From JADJNW01 sp964523725 (GTDB taxonomy: Bacteria > Bacteroidota > Bacteroidia > Chitinophagales > Saprospiraceae): a DNA stretch of 64,000 nucleotides. The notes under the pieces were generated by a model that was not told the DNA's origin, made no database searches, and was given only the letters and a program-made list of their open reading frames with translations. The translations under genes were made by a program, and so were the position numbers. Positions 9,363 through 16,673 of this stretch are shown here, piece by piece; the stretch's first letter is position 1, and each line of letters opens with the position of its first letter. Location of the stretch: positions 1-64,000 of the forward strand of contig CAZGAU010000002.1 in NCBI GenBank assembly GCA_964523725.1, in the 5' to 3' direction.

Positions 9363-9878
9363 ATGAAAGCTACTTTGAAAATCACGAGTTTATTCATAGC
9401 ATTGTTCTGTGTGACGGTATCTTTACAGGCACAGAAATTCGGCTATATCAACTCCAACGCGATTCTGGCAGAAATGCCGGATGTTAAGCAGGCGGATGCC
9501 CAGTTGGAAGCGCTTCAGAAACAGTTGCAGAAAAAGGGACAGGGCATGGTGGAAAAATTCCAGCAGGACTATGTTGCTATCCAGCAGAAGGTAGAACGAG
9601 GTGAACTCTCTCCCAAGCAACAGGAAGAAGAAGCCAAAAAACTGGAAACTGCACAAACCGACATCCAGAAGTTTGAGCAGGAAATGGTTGATCAATTGCA
9701 GAAAAAACGGGCAGAATTGATGAACCCTATCCTGGAGAAAGTGAATAATGCAATTCAGGCAGTCGCCAAGGAAGGCAGCTATCAATATATCTTTGATGAA
9801 GGCGTTCTTTTATACAAAGACCCTTCGATGGATATCACTGCCATGGTGAAAACTAAATTGGGCATTACCACTCCATAA
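9363..9878 (+). CDS. OmpH/Skp-family periplasmic chaperone, second copy
   Basis: A 171-aa paralogue of the preceding gene. The signal peptide covers residues 1-24 (ending VSLQAQ) and the mature part starts KFGYINSNAILAEMPDVK. The middle is Gln/Lys/Glu-rich coiled coil (about 45-125), and YQYIFDEGVLLY is the C-terminal strand. The two paralogues differ clearly in sequence, so this is an old duplication; tandem skp genes are common in Bacteroidota. The role is holding outer-membrane proteins in the periplasm. An inverted repeat 8 bases past the stop probably ends the transcript. Confidence 0.93.
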   Translation: MKATLKITSLFIALFCVTVSLQAQKFGYINSNAILAEMPDVKQADAQLEALQKQLQKKGQGMVEKFQQDYVAIQQKVERGELSPKQQEEEAKKLETAQTDIQKFEQEMVDQLQKKRAELMNPILEKVNNAIQAVAKEGSYQYIFDEGVLLYKDPSMDITAMVKTKLGITTP

Positions 9879-9885
9879 TATTTCA

Positions 9886-9917
9886 AACCTGTCAGGTTTC
9901 AAGAAGCCTGACAGGTT
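9886..9917. terminator. Perfect inverted repeat between ompH and trmB
   Basis: AACCTGTCAGG at 9886-9896 pairs exactly with CCTGACAGGTT at 9907-9917 across a 10-base loop. It fills the gap between convergent ompH and trmB, so it can act as a bidirectional terminator. There is no long U tract on either side. Confidence 0.7.
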
Positions 9918-9918
9918 C

Positions 9919-10608
9919 TCATATTCTGAACCGTACGTACTTGATCTTTTTTCCTTCCGACAAGTGCATCTGCTCGTAGTACGTTTTTAGTTCCAGCTCC
10001 GGAAAAGGTAAGGCTTTTGCATAGATATCATCGTCGTGATACAGAATTTCCACTTCAGGATCAGCAGACAAGGTCTCCAAGGTAAAATCATACAAATTTG
10101 GCTCATCGGTTTTCAGATGCACGATGCCGCCTTGCTTTAGTATTTTCCTGTATTCATTTATAAAAATGGGCGAAGTCAAGCGCCGGTTAGATTTGCTTTC
10201 TTTCAAAAACGGATCGGGAAAGGTGATCCATATTTCACTGATTTCCTCCGGTGCAAAAAACAAGGCAATCTGCTCAATGCGGGTACGCAGGAATGCAACA
10301 TTGTTCAACCCTTCATCCAGCGCAATTTTCGCGCCTTTCCAGATTCGCGCGCCTTTGATGTCCACGCCTATAAAGTTTCGATCCGGATACGCTCTTGCCA
10401 GACCCAGCGAATATTCTCCGCGCCCACAAGCCAATTCCAGCGTAATTGGGTTTCCTTTTTTAAAATGCGTTGCATCCCATTTCCCTTTTAAATCTACAAT
10501 TTTCCCATCCTGCCCAGCCAGTTCGGGTTGTTTCGCATCAAAATTTTCATACACATTCGGAAAGGTCAATAGCTCTGCGAACTTCTGTAGTTTGGTTCTT
10601 TTGCTCAT
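9919..10608 (-). CDS. trmB: tRNA (guanine-N7-)-methyltransferase
   Basis: Methylates N7 of G46 in the tRNA variable loop using S-adenosylmethionine. The 229-aa protein has the SAM pocket LELACGRGEYSLGLA near residue 58, the acidic follow-up FIGVDIKGARIWKG, and the TrmB signature IWITFPDPFLKESKSNRRL, in which the Pro-Asp-Pro segment and the following basic residues position the guanine. HLKTDEPNLYDF completes the active-site region. It lies 16 bases downstream of the alpha/beta hydrolase gene on the same strand, so the two are probably one transcript. Confidence 0.95.
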   Translation of the reverse strand: MSKRTKLQKFAELLTFPNVYENFDAKQPELAGQDGKIVDLKGKWDATHFKKGNPITLELACGRGEYSLGLARAYPDRNFIGVDIKGARIWKGAKIALDEGLNNVAFLRTRIEQIALFFAPEEISEIWITFPDPFLKESKSNRRLTSPIFINEYRKILKQGGIVHLKTDEPNLYDFTLETLSADPEVEILYHDDDIYAKALPFPELELKTYYEQMHLSEGKKIKYVRFRI

Positions 10609-10624
10609 AATTAAAAACTAAATA

Positions 10625-11419
10625 CTATGATAGAATCCCTTCCATTTTAAGGTTGTAAATATCGAAAAATAACAAATCATTGTGCCCACCACCGGGAATG
10701 GTGATAAATTCATCATCGGGTTTGAGGTAACTCTTGAGGCGAGCAGCGCAGGTATACGGCACTACCCAATCGTCCGTTCCTTGAAAAATATACACCGGAC
10801 TTTGTACTTGCTGCAGATATTTTCGGTTGGGAAAATAATATTTGAACTTAAAAATCCTGGGTAAAAATGGATAATAATGATAAAATAACTCTTTCATGCT
10901 GGAAAACGGCGTTTCAAGTATGAGTTTTTTCACCGAAGCATCGGCTGCTATCTTACAAGCAAAAGCAGAACCCATGGAACGTCCGAACACAATTATTTGT
11001 TCCGCCGGCAAATATTGTTGCACGTGCTTGAATACCGCCGTTGCATCTTCGTATAAGATGCGCTCACTCCGGCGCCCTGTGCTTTTTCCAAAGCCCCGAT
11101 AATCATATACAAAAAAATCATAGCCGAAACGGGTGAAGCGGTGGTGCAAATGCCCCCAGCGTGCCAGATTGCCCGCATTGCCATGAAAATAAAGGATAAT
11201 TCCTTTGGATTGAGCGGCCCTAAACCAAAGCGCATTAATCCTTCCATGATGAGGCGTATCAATAAAAACTTCTTCCGGTTCTGCCGAGAAAGAAAAGTGA
11301 TAATCCGGCCTAAGCCTTTTGGGTCGGAAAATAAAATAATCCTGAAGCGGATAGGTGAACAGATTGCCCAGGAGCCAAAATCCCAGAATCGACAAGACTA
11401 TATAAAGTACGATCAGCAT
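10625..11419 (-). CDS. Membrane-anchored alpha/beta hydrolase (BEM46/ABHD13-like)
   Basis: A 264-aa protein with one N-terminal membrane segment (about residues 1-22) and an alpha/beta hydrolase domain. The oxyanion region is YFHGNAGNLARWG, the nucleophile elbow reads GRSMGSA near residue 146, the acid is in GTDDWVVP and the His in GGGHNDLL. The HGNAGN motif and single anchor are shared with the BEM46/ABHD13 group, whose substrates are mostly unknown acyl or thioester compounds. It precedes trmB in a likely two-gene unit, but the pairing gives no functional clue. Confidence 0.88.
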   Translation of the reverse strand: MLIVLYIVLSILGFWLLGNLFTYPLQDYFIFRPKRLRPDYHFSFSAEPEEVFIDTPHHGRINALWFRAAQSKGIILYFHGNAGNLARWGHLHHRFTRFGYDFFVYDYRGFGKSTGRRSERILYEDATAVFKHVQQYLPAEQIIVFGRSMGSAFACKIAADASVKKLILETPFSSMKELFYHYYPFLPRIFKFKYYFPNRKYLQQVQSPVYIFQGTDDWVVPYTCAARLKSYLKPDDEFITIPGGGHNDLLFFDIYNLKMEGILS

Positions 11420-11623
11420 CGGTGCGGTGTATCATTTTCAAGGTTCTGGAACGATAAATTTTCGTCTTTTGACACTTTTCCACATATTATTTTAAACTTC
11501 CAGGCAAATTTAGATTTTACTTTAAATAGAGTTTTGCTATCTTTTTTACAAAATTGATGTTAGATAATTCAGCACAATATCCCTATTTTTAGTAATTCGG
11601 TACTATAAAAATATTATTAAGCT

Positions 11624-13045
11624 ATGAAGAAATTGTTCAGCACTATACTACTCTCCCTACCCGGGTTGCTTTTCGCTCAGAAAATTACAATTTCCGAAGA
11701 TATCCCATTGCGCAACGATGTTGCCTATGAGATTGTCGGGCATTTCAAAGACAGGCTCCTCCTTTTCAGGGATCGGGTGAATCAGTTTGAAATACAAGCT
11801 TTTGACAACCGCATGCGCGAAACCTGGAGCAAAGAACTGAACCTGGAAAAAAGATCTCCAAAGGTAATAGGCATCGTGCCTTCCGAGGAGGATTTTACCG
11901 TTTTTTATCGCCATCGGGATAAAAATCACCTGATTCTCAAGGCAAACCGGTATGATCCGGCTGCCAATTTGCGCGATACCATGACGCTAAAAGATTTCGG
12001 TTTCATGTTTTATACGCCAAATTTTGAAGTCATCAAATCCGAAGATAAAACAAAGGCCCTGATCTATTTTGTTGAAAATCAACAAAATTTCAGGGTTGTT
12101 TCCTACGATGTAGTTAATATGAAAGTGCTCTGGGAAAAATCCTTCTTCCCGGAGAATATGAACTTCTGGGAAGAATTCCATCAAATCATTGTAAGCAATG
12201 ACGGTACCATGTTTCTTATTCTGCAAAAAAATCGCTACCGGTTCCGCCGAGATAACAATTACCACGAAATTTTTCAAGTAAATGCAAGTCCCGAAACCCC
12301 GATGCGGTTCGCAATTCCAATGGGCGAAGAACGCTTCACTTATGATGTTGCTTTCGCTTATGACAATATGAATAATCAACTTGTTGCCGCGGGATTATAC
12401 ACTGAAAAAAACCTGGATCGAGCCAATGGCTATTTTTATATCCGCATGACACCCGAAACCGAGGGCAATTACCTGCTTACTTTTGAAGAATTTGACGATG
12501 AATTTGTCACCAACCTCAGGGGCAAAAATATTGAAAACAATAAAGGTGTCTTGGAAGTTGCGGTGCAGGACGTAGTGCTGCGACGCGACGGCGGGGCGGT
12601 GCTGGTTTGTGAGCGGACGCGCGAATTGGCAAGGTCGCTCGGCGCCAACCGGGCTATGGATATTGGTGTCCGGCAAATCGTGGATCATTATTACGATGAG
12701 CTATTTGTGATTTCACTTCACCCCGACGGTACCACGCATTGGAGGACTATTTTGCATAAAAAACAATATTCGCAGGATGATAATGGCATTTATTCTTCCT
12801 TTTTCCTGTTTAAATCGCCAACCAGTCTGCGGCTGCTATTCAATGACGAAATCAAGTTTGAGAATACAGTAAGTGAATACATTGTATTTGGCAATGGAAA
12901 TTTCGATCGAAAAAGTCTTCTAAGTACTGAAAATCTTGATCTGAGGCTGCGTTTCCGCGATGCCACACAAATCAGCTCAGATGAACTCATTATTCCCAGC
13001 GAACGCCGCAGCCGATTGCGACTGGTAAAATTGCAATATCAGTAA
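11624..13045 (+). CDS. Secreted protein of unknown function
   Basis: A 473-aa protein with a signal peptide (residues 1-18, MKKLFSTILLSLPGLLFA). The mature part is a series of beta-strand-rich segments such as HFKDRLLLFRDR, FYRHRDKNHLIL and LVAAGLYTEKN, with alternating hydrophobic and polar residues that suggest a beta-propeller-like exported domain. I see no catalytic motif, lipobox or C-terminal secretion domain. A CBM9-like lipoprotein follows with a separate promoter element, so the two need not act together. I do not recognise the family. Confidence 0.72.
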   Translation: MKKLFSTILLSLPGLLFAQKITISEDIPLRNDVAYEIVGHFKDRLLLFRDRVNQFEIQAFDNRMRETWSKELNLEKRSPKVIGIVPSEEDFTVFYRHRDKNHLILKANRYDPAANLRDTMTLKDFGFMFYTPNFEVIKSEDKTKALIYFVENQQNFRVVSYDVVNMKVLWEKSFFPENMNFWEEFHQIIVSNDGTMFLILQKNRYRFRRDNNYHEIFQVNASPETPMRFAIPMGEERFTYDVAFAYDNMNNQLVAAGLYTEKNLDRANGYFYIRMTPETEGNYLLTFEEFDDEFVTNLRGKNIENNKGVLEVAVQDVVLRRDGGAVLVCERTRELARSLGANRAMDIGVRQIVDHYYDELFVISLHPDGTTHWRTILHKKQYSQDDNGIYSSFFLFKSPTSLRLLFNDEIKFENTVSEYIVFGNGNFDRKSLLSTENLDLRLRFRDATQISSDELIIPSERRSRLRLVKLQYQ

Positions 13046-13082
13046 TTTCGCCGGCAAGGCAGAAAATGAGGTTCGCGCTTCT

Positions 13083-13090
13083 TATCTTTG
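13083..13090 (+). promoter_or_regulatory. -7 promoter element deciding the CBM9 lipoprotein start
   Basis: TATCTTTG fits TAnnTTTG and lies 14 bases before the ATG at 13105. It falls inside the longest open frame (start 13066), which argues that the upstream ATG is not used. Confidence 0.55.
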
Positions 13091-13104
13091 GCTTTTTAAA
13101 AAAT

Positions 13105-13857
13105 ATGAAGTTGATGAAGAGCCAAAGTTTATGGGGGTTTCTATGCATGCTGATGTTATTCAGCTCCTGTCAAAAAGATTTGCCAACCGATCGCAGTGCT
13201 TATTATGAAGGTGTACCTGTAAAGATCACACCCGATCTGGATGGTAAGGCTGATGAGGCCTGTTGGAGTGTTGCCAAATGGTACCCAATAGATCAGGTTT
13301 GGGCTGGCGAACCAACTACCAAGGAAGATTTCAATGGTCGCTTCAAGGTAGCCTGGTCAAAGGATTTTATTTATCTTCTTGTAGAAATTACCGACGACAG
13401 CCTTTCTGACAAACGCCTCAACAGCCTGGATACTTTCTGGGAAGATGATGGGCTCAATATTTACATAGACGAAGACCACTCCGGTGGCGAGCACGAACTT
13501 TCGCACAATGCCTTTGCTTACCACCTAGCCCTGGATGGCAATGTAATTGACAAAAGCCCCGATAATTCTTTTCTCTTTTACAATCACGTGACCACCGTCC
13601 GTGTTTGTGAAGGTAATAAATGTACTTGGGAAATTGCTATTGGCGTCTTTAACGATACTTTCGATGATTTTTCCACCAATGATCAAATTCAACTAGAAAC
13701 AGGGAAAAGACTGGGTTTTGCCCTTTCTTATTACGACAATGATGGTGGAAAGTTGCGGGATAATGTCTTTGGTTCCGTGCCAATTCCCGGCGGGGATCCG
13801 GATGTTGCGGATAAAAATGCCGATGTTTTTGGAACGCTTGAACTAAAATATGAGTAG
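13105..13857 (+). CDS. Lipoprotein with CBM9-like sugar-binding fold
   Basis: A 250-aa outer-envelope lipoprotein. The signal peptide ends at FSSCQ, a good lipobox. The rest resembles the carbohydrate family 9-like domain (DOMON/CBM9 fold): KITPDLDGKADEACW at the start, VAWSKDFIYLLVEITDDSL, and WEDDGLNIYIDEDHSGG, where such domains bind a sugar or a metal. These domains occur on extracellular glycosidases and as stand-alone binders. Here no enzyme domain is present. An ATG at 13066 would add 13 residues but precedes a -7 promoter element, so I chose 13105. Confidence 0.82.
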   Translation: MKLMKSQSLWGFLCMLMLFSSCQKDLPTDRSAYYEGVPVKITPDLDGKADEACWSVAKWYPIDQVWAGEPTTKEDFNGRFKVAWSKDFIYLLVEITDDSLSDKRLNSLDTFWEDDGLNIYIDEDHSGGEHELSHNAFAYHLALDGNVIDKSPDNSFLFYNHVTTVRVCEGNKCTWEIAIGVFNDTFDDFSTNDQIQLETGKRLGFALSYYDNDGGKLRDNVFGSVPIPGGDPDVADKNADVFGTLELKYE

Positions 13858-13920
13858 GCCTGTTTTTGCCCTTGTAAGAAAATTTTTCTTTTGAAAACCT
13901 AAAGTTTTATAATCGTTATA

Positions 13921-14739
13921 ATGGAACAACTTCAACGCATCATTGAACAAGCCTGGGAAGATCGTAACCTACTGAAAGACAAACCTGTACAAGAAGCTAT
14001 TGGGCAGGTAGTCGCCCTGCTTGATCAGGGTGAACTCCGGGTTGCTGAGCATACCTCCAGCGGAGAGTGGAAAGTAAACGATTGGGTAAAAAAAGCCGTC
14101 GTATTGTTTTTTCCATTGCAACAGATGGAAACCATCGAAGTCGGTCCTTTTGAATTTCACGATAAAATTCCGCTCAAGCGCAATTATGCAGCTCAGGGTG
14201 TGCGAGTAGTACCTCATGCAATCGCGCGCTACGGCTCGTTCCTGGAAAAGGGCGTTATTATGATGCCGAGCTATGTCAATATCGGTGCCTGGGTTGGCAG
14301 CGGCACGATGGTAGATACCTGGGCAACAGTAGGTTCCTGCGCTCAAATTGGCAGAAATGTGCACCTGAGCGGAGGAGTCGGCATTGGTGGCGTTTTGGAA
14401 CCACCTCAGGCTACTCCTACAATTATCGAAGATGAATGCTTTATCGGCTCCCGATGCATTGTTGTAGAAGGGGTAAGGGTTGAGCGGGAAGCAGTGCTTG
14501 GCGCCAATGTCGTGTTGACGCAATCCACCCGAATTATCGATGTAACCAACTCAGAACCAGTTATTTATAAAAGCCGAGTACCCTCAAGATCGGTGGTGAT
14601 TCCAGGTTCTTATACCAAGGAATTTCCGGCAGGTTCGTACCAGGTGCCATGCGCTCTTATCATTGGACAACGCAAAGAAACCACAGATAAGAAGGTATCG
14701 CTGAACGACGCACTTCGCGATTATAGTGTGGCTGTTTAA
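13921..14739 (+). CDS. dapD: 2,3,4,5-tetrahydropyridine-2,6-dicarboxylate N-succinyltransferase
   Basis: Transfers succinyl from succinyl-CoA to tetrahydrodipicolinate in the succinylase branch of lysine and diaminopimelate synthesis. The 272-aa length is typical (E. coli 274). The hexapeptide-repeat left-handed helix runs over about residues 110-230 with YVNIGAWVGSGTMVDTWATV and GGVGIGGVLEPPQATPTII, both family signatures. SRVPSRSVVIPG is the C-terminal CoA-binding part. Meso-DAP goes into peptidoglycan, which fits the OmpA-type proteins in the window. The pth gene follows 12 bases downstream, a likely operon. Confidence 0.97.
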   Translation: MEQLQRIIEQAWEDRNLLKDKPVQEAIGQVVALLDQGELRVAEHTSSGEWKVNDWVKKAVVLFFPLQQMETIEVGPFEFHDKIPLKRNYAAQGVRVVPHAIARYGSFLEKGVIMMPSYVNIGAWVGSGTMVDTWATVGSCAQIGRNVHLSGGVGIGGVLEPPQATPTIIEDECFIGSRCIVVEGVRVEREAVLGANVVLTQSTRIIDVTNSEPVIYKSRVPSRSVVIPGSYTKEFPAGSYQVPCALIIGQRKETTDKKVSLNDALRDYSVAV

Positions 14740-14751
14740 ATCAAACGCCGT

Positions 14752-15366
14752 GTGAATTGGTTAAAAAAATTATTTTCTTTTCAAAAAACAGAACCTGACC
14801 CGATGAAATATCTGATCGTGGGGCTAGGCAATATGGGCGCCGATTATGACAATACGCGCCACAATATTGGTTTTGCCGTAGTAGATACGCTGGCTCAGGA
14901 GTTTGATGTCAAGTTCAAGGATGACAATCTCGGTGATCTTGCCGAATTCAGGCATAAGGGTCGCACTTTTATCTTACTGAAGCCTTCTACTTATATGAAT
15001 CGCAGTGGCAAGGCAGTGCGTTATTGGTTGCAAAAATCGAAAGTGTCTCTGGAGAATTTGTTGGTTATTTTGGACGATGTGAATCTTGATTTTGGAAGCC
15101 AGCGACTACGCGGCAAAGGCAGCGCCGGTGGGCACAATGGTTTGAAAGACATTGAAGAGATGCTGGGCAACAGCAATTATGCGCGCCTGCGTATCGGCAT
15201 CGGCAGCGATTTCCCGAAAGGTCGGCAGGCTGACTATGTATTGAGCGAATGGACAGAAAAAGAAAAGGATCAACTCCCGGAAATCCTGAAATACGCGGCC
15301 GATACGGTGAAAAGCTTTGCTACCATTGGGCTGGAGCGCACGATGAATGAATTTAATAAGAAGTAG
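14752..15366 (+). CDS. pth: Peptidyl-tRNA hydrolase
   Basis: Releases tRNA from peptidyl-tRNA that drops off the ribosome. Core motifs are MKYLIVGLGNMGADYDNTRHN with the catalytic His, LLKPSTYMNRSGKAV with the Asn that binds peptide, VILDDVNLDFG with the catalytic Asp, and GSAGGHNGLK. The GTG at 14752 gives an N-terminal extension of 17 residues, partly basic and hydrophobic (NWLKKLFSF). Bacteroidota Pth proteins often carry such an extension, but the ATG at 14803 would give a conventional start. I kept the longer form with moderate certainty. It lies close behind dapD. Confidence 0.94.
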   Translation: MNWLKKLFSFQKTEPDPMKYLIVGLGNMGADYDNTRHNIGFAVVDTLAQEFDVKFKDDNLGDLAEFRHKGRTFILLKPSTYMNRSGKAVRYWLQKSKVSLENLLVILDDVNLDFGSQRLRGKGSAGGHNGLKDIEEMLGNSNYARLRIGIGSDFPKGRQADYVLSEWTEKEKDQLPEILKYAADTVKSFATIGLERTMNEFNKK

Positions 15367-15370
15367 GCAG

Positions 15371-16438
15371 TCAGAAGGTTTCTGAAAAATCTTGGATGAT
15401 TTTTTTCAAAACTTGCTGTGAGATAATATAAGTTTCATTATTCAACCCTGAAAATTGCTGCACTTTTTCTAGTGCTTCGGAAAGATTCAGTTCCCTTTGC
15501 TTTTGATAGAAAAAAATTCCTTTTTCAAAAAAACGTTTAGCTAAATATTCCTGCTCGGTTTGCCCGGGGGTAGGAACGAATATTGCTTTCTTGCCCAGCA
15601 TTGCCAAATCCATGACACTGCTGTACCCCGAGCGACAAATAACGATGCCTGCGACAGCCAATACCTGATTCAATGCCTCGCCTGTCAGAAAAGAAATAAT
15701 ATGAATGTTTTGAGCAGCCTGAAACTCAAGGAATACTTCCGTTTTCCCTTGCACCACGAGAAATTGGAATGGCAGTGACTTTGCCTGAGCTACGATAAGT
15801 TCCTCCAACAGGGTGCGCTGGGGCTCTGGCCCAGATAAAACAATTGCTACGTCATACTTTTTCGGTACATTCAAAAGTTTCATTCGGGAAAGCACACCAA
15901 TAAATTTAGTTGGAATTGCAGTAGAAGATTTGGTCAAATCTCCGCTTAGGTTGTCTGTACCATTGATATCCGGTATCCAGCATTCATCAAAACGGCGAAT
16001 CAATTGACGATTGATCCGATTCACCATTTTTTGCAAAAGAAAATTTGGAATAAGTATATTCAATTGGTGGGTAACGAATACAGATTTTACATTTCGACTG
16101 AAACAACCGTAACGATTATCGGAAATGACGGCATCAATTCGGTGCTTTGCGATAAGCGTTTTTAAAACACGATGCTCCTGCCAGATTGCTATTGCAATCT
16201 TTGGCAATTGTAAACCAATATTCCAGAACATATTTCCGGATCTGTACCAGATGTCATAAGCCGGTAGTTTTTCAATCGGAATTTCCGGAAATTCTTTTTT
16301 TAATAATTCAAATGCTCGTCCATTGCTTGCCAGTATTACTTCAGCCCCCTGCTTCAGCAGTTCCTGCACGATCGGGATGCAACGCGTTGCATGTCCCAAA
16401 CCCCAGTCAAGCGGCGCTACCAGAATGCGTTTGGCCAT
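15371..16438 (-). CDS. MurG-like glycosyltransferase (GT28-type fold)
   Basis: A 355-aa GT-B enzyme. The N-terminal domain starts KRILVAPLDWGLGHATR, where the Gly-rich loop with Gly-His is the usual acceptor-side motif of MurG/UGT relatives. The C-terminal domain has VVQGKTEVFLEF and AGIVICRSGYSSVMDLAMLGKKAIFVPTP, the nucleotide-sugar binding motif with Glu replaced by Asp. Bacteroidota carry such genes of unknown acceptor. It is not MurG itself since no flanking mur genes are present. It converges on pth and is divergent from the micro-ORF at 16488. Confidence 0.82.
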   Translation of the reverse strand: MAKRILVAPLDWGLGHATRCIPIVQELLKQGAEVILASNGRAFELLKKEFPEIPIEKLPAYDIWYRSGNMFWNIGLQLPKIAIAIWQEHRVLKTLIAKHRIDAVISDNRYGCFSRNVKSVFVTHQLNILIPNFLLQKMVNRINRQLIRRFDECWIPDINGTDNLSGDLTKSSTAIPTKFIGVLSRMKLLNVPKKYDVAIVLSGPEPQRTLLEELIVAQAKSLPFQFLVVQGKTEVFLEFQAAQNIHIISFLTGEALNQVLAVAGIVICRSGYSSVMDLAMLGKKAIFVPTPGQTEQEYLAKRFFEKGIFFYQKQRELNLSEALEKVQQFSGLNNETYIISQQVLKKIIQDFSETF

Positions 16439-16460
16439 GATAAAAATGGCTTGAATTGCT

Positions 16461-16468
16461 TATGTTTG
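16461..16468 (+). promoter_or_regulatory. -7 promoter element for the micro-ORF
   Basis: TATGTTTG matches TAnnTTTG and ends 19 bases before the ATG at 16488. It supports transcription of the 33-codon frame. Confidence 0.5.
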
Positions 16469-16487
16469 TTGTAAAGCATACAATTTT

Positions 16488-16589
16488 ATGAAAAAGACCG
16501 GAATGAAGGTAGTGATTTTAGTATTGTTTGTCTTGCTTATCGTCGCGTTGGAAGGCTGTAAAATTGGCTGCGGCTGCCCGATGCATTAG
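16488..16589 (+). CDS. 33-aa Cys-rich lipoprotein-like peptide
   Basis: A micro-gene of 33 codons plus stop. The peptide has a basic start (MKKTGMK), a hydrophobic run VVILVLFVLLIVA, then LEGC as a possible lipobox and the tail CKIGCGCPMH with three Cys in seven residues. If processed by lipoprotein signal peptidase, the mature product would be only about ten residues with a lipidated Cys plus a CGC pair and a terminal His, which could bind metal or heme. It has a -7 promoter element and a large inverted repeat after the stop, so it looks like a complete transcription unit. Function unknown. Confidence 0.5.
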   Translation: MKKTGMKVVILVLFVLLIVALEGCKIGCGCPMH

Positions 16590-16611
16590 CCCGGTGTGGT
16601 AGTAGTATTAG

Positions 16612-16664
16612 GGTGTTATGGTGCCAAGCATTACCTTTAAATAATTCTAAAACACCATAACACC
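16612..16664. terminator. Inverted repeat between the micro-ORF and rng
   Basis: GGTGTTATGGTG at 16612-16623 pairs exactly with CACCATAACACC at 16653-16664, with a 29-base AT-rich loop. It separates the plus-strand micro-ORF from the convergent rng gene and probably ends transcription from one or both sides. Confidence 0.6.
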
Positions 16665-16673
16665 ACGAAATTC

